64,000 nt of DNA from Eudromia elegans (Eukaryota; Chordata; Aves; Tinamiformes; Tinamidae): positions 4,709,329 through 4,773,328 of the forward strand of contig PTEX01000032.1 of NCBI GenBank assembly GCA_003342815.1. Reading direction: 5' to 3'. Positions 1-13,311 of this stretch are shown here, piece after piece (the stretch's first letter is position 1; each line of letters begins with the position of its first letter). A program made the translations under genes and the position numbers. The notes under the pieces were generated by a model that saw only the letters and a list, made by a program, of their open reading frames with translations, had not been told where the DNA came from and searched no databases.

Positions 1-139
1 GCCTGTGACCTCTCCAGCTACCATTAAGTCATATCACCTATTTAGTTACTCACTTCCTCCTTCAAATAAATTCTATTAATTGGTGTATATAGACTTAAAC
101 TCAAAATTCACATTAACTGAAGAGACACCTCTCAAAGTT

Positions 140-158
140 AAAAAAAAAAAAAAAAAAA
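140..158 (+). repeat. Poly-A run (A19)
   Basis: Nineteen consecutive A residues, followed by GG and a further seven A. No target-site duplication or SINE/LINE body is recognisable upstream, so it is listed as a simple repeat and not as a retroposon tail. Confidence 0.95.
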
Positions 159-198
159 GGAAAAAAACCCACCATAACTGTTACTTAGTAGTAAACTA

Positions 199-217
199 AG
201 TAGTAGAAACTACTACT
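199..217. repeat. Short perfect hairpin in (AGT)n
   Basis: AGTAGTAG, then AAA, then CTACTACT: an 8-bp perfect inverted repeat with a 3-base loop, inside a trinucleotide-rich stretch (about 187-222). It probably arose by slippage or local inversion of an AGT/ACT microsatellite. Confidence 0.8.
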
Positions 218-740
218 ACTAATTTGTGTGGATAGAAGAAAGACCACACTGACAGGAGTTGCAAAACTTGGAAGTCCACCTTATACTAAGGATTCAAGAG
301 ATTCCTCTAAATTGGATTAGCTTCCAAACTCTTCGGTGTTCATGTTAATTGGAGCTTGACTGTTTTATGCTAATTTTACTCACACTGCTTTTGCACCAAG
401 ACATTTATGCTAATATCTTAATTTTCATTTATCATTATGAGCCCTTTAAGTTCAACCCGTTGTGACTGCTCATGTACACCACATATCATCCTCACAGCTC
501 CAGTCCAGGATTTCACTAAAAAGTCACCTAAACTATGTAAAGTTTACGAGAAATTGGCTTAAGACTTCGTCTTTCTTTCGCGTGCCATCCCTCAGCGCTG
601 TGTGTCAGCGGAAGGAGGCTCGTGCACCACCAGTTTCCTTTGGAATTGGAAGCAGGGCTTTCCAAGCAAGCTCCGGGGAGCAGGCACAGGCGCAGAGCTG
701 CGGAAAGGTCGCGGCTGCACGAAACGTGTTGATTAATGAA

Positions 741-755
741 GCACTAGATGGCACT
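741..755 (+). promoter_or_regulatory. CTCF-like motif, plus orientation
   Basis: GCACTAGATGGCACT agrees at 14 of 15 positions with the vertebrate CTCF core consensus CCASYAGRKGGCRSY, recalled from general knowledge; only the first base differs. It lies beside a modest CpG-containing patch. CTCF is the zinc-finger protein that anchors chromatin loops and insulators. A motif match alone does not show occupancy. See the opposite-strand match at 36836-36850. Confidence 0.5.
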
Positions 756-3100
756 CGTGCATGCACGTCTTGGAGCACAGGTTGTGTTATAGCCCTTTTC
801 TCACCTCGAGTTTTAAAGCAATGTAGGTACCCAAATTTTATTCAGGTCACAAATGAGGATTTTTGTTTATTTATGTGGCAGAGTGTCTTAGGAAATACCA
901 TCCAAGAGCGCTAGATTTCAACTAGGAAAATCATAAGCTCCGTTGCTACATGAGTGAATTTTTAAAATGAGTCAACAATTTCACTACTGTGGTAGTCATC
1001 AGACAGGGGCAAACCGTTATGCTGACGTGTTTCTCTTCTTGCCACTAAGCAGTGAGGAAACTTTGAATTAATTTCTAAAAATAGGGTAGAGACCCTCCAC
1101 AAAGGCTGGACAAGTAGGCAGAGCTGATGGTTTGTGGAGATTCAGCCCTCTGGAGTCAAGGAGGTCTCTGTGCTTTGGCAGACACATGGGAACACACCTC
1201 CATCCAGCACTATTGGGATGCACGAGGCACTGGTATCCCAAAAAAAATACACAGGTGGTGAAGCTTACACTCATAGAGCAATCAAATGATACCCTCAAAA
1301 TCACAGGGAAAATCCATGTCCATGCAAGGAAATGTCTCCAGAGCAGTTCAGTGACCCACCAGGGCACAGCCTTTCCTACCTGCTCCCATCAAGACTTGCT
1401 TAAAGCCTGCGAGTGTTGGCAAGAAGGGCGCCGCGAGCCGGTCTCATACAACTGACTTCCCCCTTTTCTGAAGCAAGCATAAAGCGGGGGGCTTCAACAG
1501 GGTCTGTAAATTACTGCTGAGAAACGTCATTAATGCAAAGAAAGAGCAGCATCGAGAGGAGGAGCACTGAATTTTACGTGTATTATAGGTCACTGAAACA
1601 ACACGAGATCGTGGCAGAAAGGTAACACAAAGCTGTGGTAAGGTGATGCTAGGGGAAGTAGTGATGGAAAAGACAACTAACACATAAGCATGGCTGAGAA
1701 AGCAGTGAAACTGGAGGAATAAGAAAAATTGCACAAGCAAAGACAAATATACTATTGTATTATTACAAATGATAAAACACAAAAGGATTCCTGTCTGGCT
1801 GAAGTGTAAATTAGACGATTGGGAGCGATTTCACAAAACCTCTGAAGGGTACAGGAGGTCTGAACCAGACCCAGCGAACCTAATCTCTCACTGTATCAAC
1901 AAGTTAGCAGGTGGTCAAGAAAGCCCAGCTGGAGAGGGGCTCAAATTTTCAGTGAGCTAATACACTAATCTTTCACTTCGGCAGACCTGGATTGAAAACT
2001 TCTTTTAAGATCATGAACTAAAATTAGTCTGCTGGTTTCATTCTAGTCCCCATTTGTGCGCAGCACAAAACCACCATAAAAAGTGTCATGATTGGCAATC
2101 TCTCTGACGCAGGCCCAGTTCTGGAACAGCAGGAAATGTTGTAAGTTACGGCTAAGGCACACTGGCACAGCTGCGGGTGGAATTTTATACCCTGCCCACA
2201 TATTGCTTGCCAAATGCAAGTGTTATTTCTCCTTGACTTTCACAAGTGCCACATTCACACTTAAAAAAATAAAAGAGAGAAGGGAAAAGAAATATCAGAT
2301 GAATCCTTACGGTCACAAGAACCACTGCTGCACTGATGGACACTCTGTGCATCTGCAATAAAGGCAGTGTAACACCCAGGAAATAAACACGCACCACTTC
2401 TTTGCAGCCTGCTGTTCGGGTGTTTAATTATCTTGTTTTGATGATCTTGTCCCATTAGAATGGTGCACATGGGCTAACTGGCTCTATAACTTTTGAACTA
2501 GACTAAGCTGACATACTGCAAAGCTTCGATTCTTCCACTCAAGTCAGCTGAGTGGGGATGGACCCTGGTGACCAAACCTGGAAACGTGCAGAACTTGTTC
2601 ACATAAAATATTCCTAGTTATCCAAGACAGTTCACTAGAGGAACTCCAGCCACTGTCAAATGAAGATAATTAGCCTTGTGTCAATAAGGAAAATCAGGTC
2701 CAAGTCATAAGTCCTACATAACATCATGCATTAACATAGGTTGTCCATATTCAATAGTTATGACATAAAAGAAGGGCTCCTGACCTACAGTCCATCCCTC
2801 TAAAATCATTTAATACTGAGACAGGTGTTTGCAAATAACATTTCTCCCCATGCATGATGACAAAACCAGCAGCAAAAACAAGCTATTCAGCAACAAAACG
2901 AAAATGGTAATGTAAAAAAGAGCAGGCTTTGGCAGATACAATGTCTTAGAGATAACCATAAAGCAACACACAAGAATAAGATAAAACAACGGAGCTTCAG
3001 CTCATCTAGCTGCTTAATGAATTGTACTTTTTTGTCAGCTATCAGCCATAAATAATGCGACTCTGCTATGGCACAAGACTAGCTGACTGGAATTAAATAA

Positions 3101-6100
3101 AGCAGGACAATTACTTTTGCCAGAAAAAATACGAAAGCCAGATAACAGTAGCAGCAGTAGCTGCTGTTAATCCCAGGAAGCAGTTTTTTCTCCTTTTGGC
3201 AAAGTAGCCATTCTGCCCAAGAGCAATTCTCATTGTGAGGCCAAGGTGGTGCTCAAATATAGTAAGTGACAGGCACCTTTCTGGAAGGTACCTGCTTCGC
3301 CCCAGTGCTGCGCGCGGTGGGGGACACACTTCTCTCCACAGGAGGGCTGGGCTTGCATACCAGGGAGCTTGAACGTACGGATCTGAACACCCACACGTGC
3401 ACAGCCGACAGGGCCGGCTCCTGTAGCTCCGGGAAGCAAGCAGCGATAACGATGAGAACCTGGGAGTGCACAGGGAGGGTTTGGGCTGAGCACCTGTGCC
3501 GTGCCCACGCTGCTCCACTGCTCCCATCCCATTCGCTCCCTGATGTGGCACTCGCGGAAAAGCTGGAAATAAAAATGCAAGAAAAGGAAAATGCACTTTC
3601 TGCTGTGGTTAGAGTGGGTCAGGAAACGCAATGTGAGTTTCAACGTGCCCTTCAGAACAAGCGTGGGTAATACCTGTGGCTCAGAGCATTTCCAAGTGAA
3701 AGGTCTGTAGAGCATATGAATGTATCGACATGAAAGTGGGACAAAACCACAACAACGAAGCGTACTTTAATAGTGAAGAAGCCAAGAATATCTATTGCTA
3801 TCCTAATTAGATCGTATAGTAAAAACTCCACATGGATCTCTAGGAAAAGAGACAAATATAACAGTGCCCTGAAATAATAATAAAAAAAAAATACAAAAAA
3901 GAGACTTGGATTTTCTTTTCTTTAGTTTATATGGTAGAGAAACCCTTCCCAGTAGCAGCTCCCTCCTGAGCCACCCCAGTGCAGAGCTGTTGGGGCTGGG
4001 CAGCTTTTGGCTAATTCCCACCATGTCCCTCCAGTGCTTACACAGGTGTGGGCGGCGGAACCGGGCTCTTTGCAGACAGCTGTGGGAGGGGGGGAAAATC
4101 ATAATTCTCAGACCACAGACCAAAAGCAAAGTGAGGAAGAAAGGAAAAAATCAATTGACTCTTGCTACCGAGTAAAAACTTTACAGCTGTTTTAAAAAGG
4201 TACTGAGCTACCAATTTGCCTTTCTATCCCACCAGTTATTAGGCACGCTCCTGGCTCCTTCTCAGCTCCAGCCATTCGGGTAATGCAAAAAAGAAAACAC
4301 AGGGCAAAACTTGTTTAATTAGAAATGCTGTTTGCTAAGCTGAGGTTGCAGAAATGCTTTTTCCCCAACGATATTCAATCTAAAGAAAAAAAAATGTTGA
4401 AACAGGACTTATTTCCCTTACATGAAATGAGCTTATTGTTCATGCTGATTACAGGTGATTCACATAATGCAGCAACTACCATAAAATTAGGGCACGGCTA
4501 CGCAAGCAAGTTAGCACAGGGGAAAAGGAGGCTATGAACCATTAGGGTACATCACCTGTGCTGCGGCAACGCCACCTAAATGCTTTTACCCTCGGTAAAT
4601 TAAAGTAGCTGATCCCTATTCAAAGTGCTGCTGAAAGAATTTGTGCTCCTTTGCCAGCTAGTCCTTTGGGTCTGAACAGATGTGGTCAGGAACACCACAA
4701 GACCTAGGCTTGGCAGAAGCCGCAATCAAGATACTATGAGCCACTAGCAAGAAGCAAATAAAGCAAAGACCATCCCTACTTAACATGTTGTAACCCCTAT
4801 CAGGAGCTCACTGAAAACACAATTTTACTTGCATTTTGGGGACATCTTCCTTGAAGCTTCCTGCTCAAAATGCCTGGAGAAGGGACTTGGCTCTAACGCT
4901 GCGTTTGTGTGTGCACTCGCAGCGCCGCAGATACTGCTCCAGCCGAGCGCTTTAACTCACGTCATTTCTTTACCAACCTCTTGACATATGGAGAACATTA
5001 TTTTGGCTGCTCACAATGACCTTTGGTTTACATGACTCGTGCTGCTATAATGGCAAGCTACATGTATGTAGCTGAAGTGAAAAAACAGACTATTTGAGTG
5101 TGTACGCAGATACAGGGATTAAGTTGCCAGCACTGTCTAGGGAATTCTGACATATAATATAAACAACTCTAATGAATAAAAGAGGTATCTAAATCTTCCT
5201 AGATTATCCTACAAATGTTTTCTTCATATGCATAACATTTTGGATAACAGCAGAAGTGCTTACTGGAATGAAGAATTATTTTTGTAAGTTTTGGGCTGCA
5301 TCTCACATAACTGAATACAAAAGTCTTTGGAACAAGCTTTCTGATAACTCAGCTGGAGTACTATTACCTACTATTAATCCAGGAACTTGGTTGAAATTTG
5401 GAAATGTCTTGGCTGTTTCTGTTAGATGGGAAAATATTTGAGCTTCTACAGCTATGATTCCAGGTCTCAAGATAAGTTTCAGAGAGTCTTCTTATCTTTT
5501 CTCCTCTCAGAAACGTCAGTTTAAACACTATTATGTCTTATGCTTGTCAAAGCTTGACAACAACTGCAAATCAATCATCTACAAATCTCCTTCATCTGAG
5601 CCACATTATTAAAGGTTTTAATGCCAGAATTTGTAAGTCAGCCACTTTTAGCATATCTGTGAAGATCCTTCCCACAATGTGACGCTGGATTTGTTCAACC
5701 TTTTCAATAGCTATCCAGGTTTCTGTTTTAAATTCCAGAAATCCATTTTGAAAACCATTTCTGAAGTTTTAGATGTGTAGACTTCTCCAGGCAGTGCCTC
5801 CATCTGAAATGTATTAGACAACTCTGTTTTAGAACTACCATTTAGTTGTTTCAGATGCTCTAGTCTAGTAACTTGCTGAACTACTTCCACATAGAGCGAA
5901 GATCCCTTTATACATGCAAAGCTTTACCCTCATTTTTGCTGTTTCTGTGGCCAAGTTTAATCAGGACTAGGGTATTGGTAATGGTATCTCAAAGTTTTGC
6001 CTTTGACCTTCATTTCTCTCTGTTTTCTGAGCTAGAAGTTGAAAACAGAGTTAAAATTGATGATTTATCCCCATGTCCACATTCAGTAGGTTCATCAGCA

Positions 6101-9100
6101 CCTTGACAGCATAAGCCTTTTCTCCAATATGTTATTAAGTCAGTTTTCCATTATTTGGACCTGAAAAGGAGGTATTTTCCCTTTTGGAAATCTCTGCACT
6201 ATTAAAACCAAAACTCCAGAAATGTCCATTCCCATTCAAGTTGTCCTACTTCCTTAAACTTTCAACATAGCTAATCTCTGCAGAGAAATCCCAGGTCTCC
6301 TGCATTCCACTTAAGTTATTCCTGACATCAGGAACCATACATCCATCCCAAAATTGCAGGCGTTGCACATCGCATTGTTGTGAGATGTCATTACTCCATT
6401 TCTTCTAATGAAATCTCCAGGTTTAGTAGTAGTACTTTTTAGACTTTTTTTTGCATCTCCACTCTTCATTTTTGTTGGTGCAAGGACTGGTAGCTGGTTA
6501 CAGTTCTTTTTGACCTAAGTTGGCAAACTTAGCATTAGAGATTTGAATGACTCAAGACATGATCCCATGAATGAAGTATTTTTATTGCCCCCTCCATATG
6601 AAGTCTTGTCTTCCTAAATACAACCAGCATGAAAAGAACAGTTCTCTGCTCACCAACACAAGCCTCTTCCTAAGAAACACTCCTTCCAAAGCATTGCTTC
6701 CTTCGCAGCTTTTCCTTTCTACCAGAGCTCTCATGACAATGTCCGTTGCTTCCCTTCTGCTGCTTCTCTCATCCTCTGCTTTTTGCCTTATTTTCACAGA
6801 CCTCCAGGCAATGACATCCCATATTTGTATTCCACATGCATTTGCTTTGAAGCCTGCATTTGTAAGGGAGGCCTCCCATTAATTTCAGAGGAAGATCTTC
6901 TGTTGATATCGTTAGTGTGCAGTTGTGTCAGCTTTTGAGAAGGTACATGTTGCACTACCACGGTTCAGGCATCTGGCAGTAAGCAGGTAAGTGACTATCT
7001 CAAAGTAATTAAGCAGTAGCAGCTCATTAAGATCGCAAGACAAAACCTATTAACCCATGTCTTTCACAAGGGTTTAGCCCAAAGCATTTCATACCTTGTA
7101 CGTCTGACAGCTTTCACCCATGGACACGGTTGCATTCCTTCCTCAGCTGGCAAGCAGCAAATTGATCAAGTTTCCTTGGCTTTACACATGCCCAAGAACT
7201 CTGTCTTTCTTGAAGCGTACTGTCAGGTCCCATGGGAGGAAAAATATTGCAATATTTCTGCCTCTGCTGTTCAGATTGAACATCTTGTCCCCAGATTTGG
7301 CCAATAGCATCCGAGCAGTGAGTACAGCCTTCTGCATTAGACTCAGCTTCACTCAGTGGGAATATTAATAATAGAGAATAAAAGAAAACAAACTTTTTTT
7401 TGAAGTGCTTGACAAAGTGAGCGCCTCTTTAGCTGTCAGCTCAATTATTCCTATTAGGAGTGAAATTGTTAGTATTTCCACAATTACAGCATTCCAAAAC
7501 CCACACAAGAACAAATTAAATGGGGTGGGGAAAAAAATAAAGGAAGAAAGTTTGGGTTTTCAAATTAATTACAGTAGGGTTCAATAATTGGGAAACGTGG
7601 ATTACAGCAGAACTACTGCAGAATGACAACCACTAACATATTATTCTATAGAACATTTAAATACTGTGAATATCTTCCAGCTGAAATCTGTCCAGGTTTT
7701 CTTCTATCCAGTGCTTCGTGTTTAGTCCAGGAACATTAATGATGAAAATCTAGACAGCGTTACATTGTGTGAACTATTAGATACACACTGATGATACTTG
7801 ATTTTATATTGCCTTTGGCTCAGTCAGTTCACAGAATTTAAATGACCTGAATTCTGGCAAGCATCTGCTGTCAAATGAATAAATAGTAAATCAAACTTAA
7901 AACTTCATTATAGAGTTGCAAGTCTGTTTTCCTACAGACCTGCTATACCACATGATGCAATCAAACACATTATTATCTGTCAAGCATCCAAGAATGGGCT
8001 AAGTGACTCATAAAACCAATAAATAAGATATGGTCTCTGCCCCTGAAATACCTTACATCGTAAAATTAAAACAAGACTCACAGAAAGGAGAAACTCTGGT
8101 AAAGTCACTTTGTCCTAGAAGGGGAGTATGATAATTGTGCATGGACACGTTACTACAAGGGAAGGAGGAGTGGAAGCTCCCAGTGTGGCAGCTGCTCTGC
8201 TGTAACAGCCCATGGACATGTTTTCCCCCCAACAGTAAATATGACTTCACTTATTTGGTTAATTCTTTTAATAATTCTGCCCTATTTCCACAAGCAGTAT
8301 ACTCCGTTTTTTCTTATAGGTGAGGGAGTGTTTAGCTGTTCCCTACTTTTACTGTAAAAAACTCACTGCCTCCGTGATGTTGGTTTTGCAGCTGTGGGGG
8401 AGGAGAGTGGTTTTTCACACACATTCCTGGGACAGCCACAGGTTTTTCCAAGTCTTTACTAGATAGCAGTCACTAGGTGCTCACAGCAAATTCATCTCTC
8501 TTCCAACCAACAGTTGTTCATATATAAATACATTTAAACAACGTAATACAGTTGAACTTTAGCTTTATATGCAGAAAAAAACCTTAGTCCTGTGCAGCAA
8601 TAACCAAAAAACATTAAGTGCAGAGCATACTCAGCAGGCCTCCCCATGATTTACAGTAGAGCCTAATAAAATTACGCCTCATGGAGAAAGGGGAGGAATT
8701 TCCCTCTATCCCAGCCTGCCTGGCTTGCACGACAGACAGCAGCTGCTACTGAGATGCTTTGCATGAGGCCGGGTGCAATTCAGGAAGGCTTTCAAACCTC
8801 TCAGTCCAGCTGTATGGAGCCTTCACCATGCAGCACAAAGAGAAATACAGGAAATTGTTAAGAAGCCCCCATCACACGTGTAGCTTTTTGCAATTTGGCA
8901 CTAAGCCATTTCTGTTTAGAATATATACATACATTTTTAAAATTAGAAATATCTAATCAACATCATGCAAATATTGCTTTTACATTGGATTTGATAAAAT
9001 TAGCTTCATCTAGAAGTATATGCATTGGGACAACAGCAATCACAGAGGTCTAAACTTCCACTTCGGTTGGGATAGCTAGGAACATGATAAGGATCCTGAG

Positions 9101-10440
9101 AACTCACACAGCTAGCAGGGCCTTTTAATAGTATCAATAAAGAGTAACTGTAAACATGATCAGACAAAACTTTGCATTTCATTTTATCAAGCCTGAAAGT
9201 TTCCATAATGCCAAAGCACTTTTGCATTTATGGGCATTTTCAAACACTCCTTTTAAATGTCTGAGAACTGTTCTTTCTTCAGGGATTAGATGGAGGATCT
9301 GATGAACAATTATCCAAATTCTTGTCTTATCCCCTTGTTCATAATGTTGCCACAGACCTCTTCTACTACAACATGTTTGAAGGCTTTTTTTATGACAAAA
9401 TTAGGAAGATAGCCATAAGCTTTCCACTATGACAGAGCCTGTATGGTCTCTATTCACTAACTGTCACAATCACTGTTTTGACGGAGAGGGTGATATTTTG
9501 AAATAGGAAGCTGAAATACAGCAAGGTCAGAAGCACTCAGCAGTTTTAATGAATCCAATCAAGATGCCCAGGCCCATATTTTCAGAATATCTAGACGCCC
9601 AACACACAGCTCCTGCTGATAGACTCCAGTCAGACTTGCACATGTTTCTTAGCACTTCTCTAAGAGTCACAACACTCAAATTATCTATCTGGAAAACAAC
9701 CACCACATTTATTCTGGCAGCCCATCTCCATTTTGATTTTGTGCCTTGCCCAGCAAGGCCACGTGATGTGATGGTGGGTGCCAGAAGAGGACCTGCCTCT
9801 CCAGGAGAGCAATGATCAATACTTCCTAAGTATGAGTCCCTCTCTGCAGCCCCTCTGTCAGTGCCACGCATTAATCACATTCTTATAGCTGCAAAAAGTG
9901 AGTCCAAGGTCCTTCAGAAAAAGCTCATCGACATCCTCCTCTCAAAGCTGGTCCGTGGTAGGCACCAAAACAAGCTCAGGCACAGAGGAAAACAAACAGC
10001 AGATTGAATGTCTCTACGTATCGCAAAGCACACGTATAAAAGGCTGAATTAAGGCAATGGATAAAGCTTTCGTTTAATGTTTTTTTCAACTCAGTGATCT
10101 TGCAATCTTAGCACTTTCAACATTGCAAACAAGGGGGAAAAAACAAAAAGAAGAAATGCTACCACAGAGCATCGTGCTGACACTTGTACAATTCACTGTC
10201 AGTCATAACCTTTAGATCTACCATGCAGACCTCTGCCATTTGAGCTACGAGTAACTGACAGTAACAGTAAATAGTCACCCCCTCTGCGTGCACCCCTGTG
10301 ACAGGGGATAACACACGCACTTTCCCAACAGCTTGTAGATATTTGCTGGTAGCAGGGAAAGAGTGAGTCAGGGATCTCCAGTTTCCTCCTGGGCTCTGAA
10401 GCCGAGCATCATCATTACCGCATCCCAGCAATTCGGTGGA
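3101..10440. other. Non-coding block, no gene recognised
   Basis: No recognisable exon, RNA gene or mobile element. A mildly CpG-containing patch occurs around 3295-3440. Overlapping open frames of 134-161 codons lie there on both strands, which is typical of GC-richer non-coding sequence rather than of a gene. From about 5460 to 7350 the sequence is rather pyrimidine-rich. The remainder is ordinary A+T-rich DNA without tandem structure longer than a few units. Confidence 0.6.
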
Positions 10441-11070
10441 TTTACCCTTTTCCCTGATTCAGATTAATCTTTTCTTTCCTACATCCTCCAAACTACTTCT
10501 CTCTTACTGCTTTTTCCAGGTCCATAAGCATGATAAATGATGACAGTCTGGATTCCTCATGTTGCATCCCAGCTTGCTGACATAGCCAGGACCCATACAC
10601 TCATTCTGACTCCTCTGACCTGCCCAACTCAGACCTATAGACATCCTCACCCTTCTCATCAGCTTTCCATCTAGATGGTCTCAGCTCCTTTCTTGCAACT
10701 GGACTGTGCATGAGACCCATAGCCCTTGTCTTTTCCACCTTAATACTCTCCAGATTTCAAATCCCAGTTCCCTTGTCCACCTAATGCAATTTCCTCCATG
10801 CCTCATAATCTTCTTTCACTGTTACTCCTTCTCCTGCCAAATTGCTCCCAGCCATTCCCCACAAAGCCTTCAGTCCTAATTTCCTGTAGTCTCATCTTCA
10901 TCAAAATCTCCATCTTTTTCTTTGAGCCTCCTTGTACCAGACCACACCCATATTTCTCCCTCAGTTCCCTTCTTTCCATCCTCTCTGTTTCCATTCCCCA
11001 TACTAGGCTAAATCTGTTTCTGTCCTTCCCTCCAACTTCAACTCTTCTGCCCTCCACATTCATGCATCTA
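10441..11070. other. Pyrimidine-rich (C+T) block on plus strand
   Basis: About 630 bases in which the plus strand is strongly biased to C and T, in short irregular tracts such as TCCTTCTCC and CCATCCTCTCTG. The 97-codon open frame at 10798-11091 is a by-product: it is rich in Leu, Ser, Pro and Phe, as pyrimidine codons dictate. There is no periodic unit. It could be an old decayed repeat or a transcription-associated strand skew; I cannot tell which. Confidence 0.55.
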
Positions 11071-11482
11071 AGTGGCCAAAAAGGAGATTAGTGACAGGGA
11101 TGAGAGATTGAAGCTGCCTGTTCTCATTTCCTTTTTGTGCCCCACCTTGACCTGGAGCAGCTGGAAGTTGGAATTACAGCAACATGTTGGCTTTCTTCTT
11201 TGAGTCTTGAGGTGGAGCATGTTCCTGTTATTCTGCAGGGAACAGTCTTGTCTGAGTTATGAAAGCATGGAAAAGACAGAGTGTACAGTGATTTTAATTG
11301 CTAAAATCTACAGAGCCTCTACTGGCCATGTGTGAACCAAGAGGTTGCCTAGAGTCTAGAAAATGGACCAAGCATCAATAGCTTTTCACTGAGTAGGAGA
11401 AGATACAACCACTAGAGCAAATGTCAGCTTTCTATACAGAACACAGAACTCCTAGAGTTTAGGAATAAACAAAGAAAAGAAG

Positions 11483-11499
11483 AAAAAAAAAAAAAAAAA
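11483..11499 (+). repeat. Poly-A run (A17) in A-rich tract
   Basis: Seventeen consecutive A residues within an A-rich stretch of about 45 bases. No retroposon body is recognised on either side. Confidence 0.95.
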
Positions 11500-11561
11500 C
11501 AAAAAACACCCTGATTTTTTTAACACAGCTAAGTAACATTTTTTTAGCCTTATTCCCAGAA

Positions 11562-11690
11562 CTAGCTGAAATGTTTTGGCTTAAGCGTTAAAATGAAAAT
11601 CTGATTGGGATGGGCACATAGCATGGAAAATTTCAGCCCAAATAGTTAATGTTTAAAAAAGCTTTAAGCAGCTGAAAAGGGTCTTCAACT
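11562..11690 (+). repeat. Dispersed repeat, copy A
   Basis: This stretch is similar to 34789-34910 in the same orientation. The best shared core is 11625-11654 against 34845-34874, where 25 of 30 bases agree by eye; both read GGAAAATTT, then CCCAAAT. A second match is GCTGAAA, TTTT, TTAA about 60 bases upstream in each copy. The spacing agrees apart from a few indels. I recall similar sequence scattered in reptile and bird genomes but cannot name the family. Confidence 0.55.
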
Positions 11691-11839
11691 GGGATGTGTG
11701 AGGCAAACCTAATAAAAGACAGTTGAGCCAGGTCCACCTATAATAAAATTTCTACTCTTCTGTGGTTCCACAACCCATACGTTAGTGCCTGCAGACACAA
11801 ATCTTACAAAATACCTCTTTCAGCATTATCTTAACAATA

Positions 11840-12045
11840 CATAGAATTATATAATCTCATCTTTAAAGTTAGAAAGTGTCCATGGAGTTAGACTGAGCAT
11901 ATGCATTCTGTTAACAGAAATAATAGCCTGCCATGGATTTGCTTTCTAGATATTGTCCAGCTAGATTTTGCTTAGTGGATTTAGAGATTTCCCTGCAACA
12001 TTAAGTTTTGAGCCATTCTCCCATGTTACAACACAGGAATAAGAA
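11840..12045 (-). mobile_element. Possible very old CR1-like 3' end
   Basis: Starting at CATAGAATTATA and running through a stretch ending in TTAGACTGAG, the sequence loosely resembles the reverse complement of a CR1 3' end (CATAGAATCATAGAAT, then GGAAAGGACCT, then AGTCCAAC). The similarity is weak and based on recalled consensus. It could be chance in A+T-rich DNA. Confidence 0.25.
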
Positions 12046-12811
12046 GCTAACCTGGTCAGGAGATGAGAAAACTAGAAAACTTGGGCAATAAAGCATTAAT
12101 ACATCACTAGAAACATAAATTTAAACTCAGGATTATCATAGTAGTATTTTTCACCAGAAATAAATAATAATAATTTAAAAAATCAGAAAAGAATTTAAGT
12201 GAAGAGTAATGAGTGATTTTTCTTTTCATAAGACAACTCTTATCCTGACTGAAACACTAGTCCATTAGCAGTCCATAATACTGCTCTGAAATAACGAAGA
12301 ATAGAATCTAAGTATTCCAAGTTTCAAGTATTCTCTCATAATTGTATTCTTTACAATTTTGTTTTGAAGTATCTATACTACTCTATGACTAGGTTAAGTG
12401 GTTGAAATAGATGAGCCAGAGCAGATGTATCATAAAAATAGTCATATAAAGTTTAATAGATATGAATATTCCCTTTTGCTAGCACACAAGTGAACTACAT
12501 TTATTGGCTCTTAACTAGACAATCCCTAAACCCTCCAAAGACCACCTAATTCATGTTCCCTTTTGGATAATTTCAGCACTGCCTACCTAATCCTTTTACT
12601 ACTTAATGCTTTAAAATCAATAAATTTTTTTGCAGTTTACCAAAGGTTTGGACTCAAGTTAATGTGGGTCAGGGCTGAGACCTATTTTTACTCAAGAGAA
12701 AGCACACACTGAATCACAAGGGCTCTGATATCTGATTGACTAAATACTAGCAAGCATCTGGGGAGAAACTGGAGAGAACTGTCACCTCGCGAGAAACTGG
12801 CAGTATGGAGG

Positions 12812-12825
12812 AAAAAAAAAAAAAA
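12812..12825 (+). repeat. Poly-A run (A14)
   Basis: Fourteen A residues followed by GC and a further A-rich tract. Confidence 0.95.
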
Positions 12826-12974
12826 GCAAAAAAAGGAAAATGCTACTTTTGGAGTTATCCTCTACCAGAAACCACTATCGGGGGCAACATATACTCAACG
12901 CTGGCAATAAGTGCAACTTCAGCCAAGAGATAAACCCCCCGCAACAATTAGTGTGCAAAATATCTCTAGGATAG

Positions 12975-13030
12975 ATATCTATATATGTGTGTGCATGTGT
13001 TTGCATGTGTGTCTATATAATGTATACATG
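12975..13030. repeat. (TATA/GT)-rich microsatellite tract
   Basis: Imperfect alternating purine-pyrimidine tract built from TATATA, GTGTGT and GCATGTGT units. It includes two near-copies of GTGTGTGCATGTGTTTGC-like sequence. Such tracts are slippage-prone and probably polymorphic. Confidence 0.85.
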
Positions 13031-13299
13031 CATCTGAAAAAGGCCTTTGGGTTCCCTGTTTAAAAGTGTGCATGGTTTATTACCATCAAACGAGGTGTAA
13101 AAAAGTACAGATCTTGGCTGGCTAAAGTTGAGAGCAACACTAAGTGCCCATAGATTCTGCCTGCCTTGAGAAATCAGTTCCTGCTGTAAAATAACAGACT
13201 TTAGCACATTCTGTAGAATGACATCACCCAAAGTGGCCTGCCAAAAATGTTACTTTTACATTTCTTCAACAACAGAAGATTTCCTTTCACCACTTCGCC

Positions 13300-13311
13300 T
13301 TTTTTTTTTTT
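13300..13311 (+). repeat. Poly-T run (T12)
   Basis: Twelve T residues after CACTTCGCC; a simple repeat. Confidence 0.95.

Larger units (their letters stand above)
1..3100. other. Non-coding block, no gene recognised
   Basis: A+T-rich sequence with no open frame that resembles a known protein. It holds a 19-base poly-A run, a short (AGT)n hairpin and a CTCF-like motif, each listed separately. A modest CpG-containing patch lies around 560-770 next to the CTCF-like motif. The 150-codon open frame at 462-914 has no recognisable domain and its composition does not suggest coding. The last 100 bases contain several homeodomain-like ATTA and AATAAT cores, but no conservation can be judged from one sequence. 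Confidence 0.6.

Noticed and set aside
140-158. Poly-A run as the tail of a SINE or processed pseudogene
   Set aside because: No retroposon body, no internal Pol III promoter and no target-site duplication can be seen. Birds also have very few poly-A-tailed retroposons.
3111-3715. Two overlapping 161-codon minus-strand frames and a 134-codon plus-strand frame
   Set aside because: Three frames open at once in a GC-richer patch indicates lack of stop codons, not a gene. No protein family is recognised.
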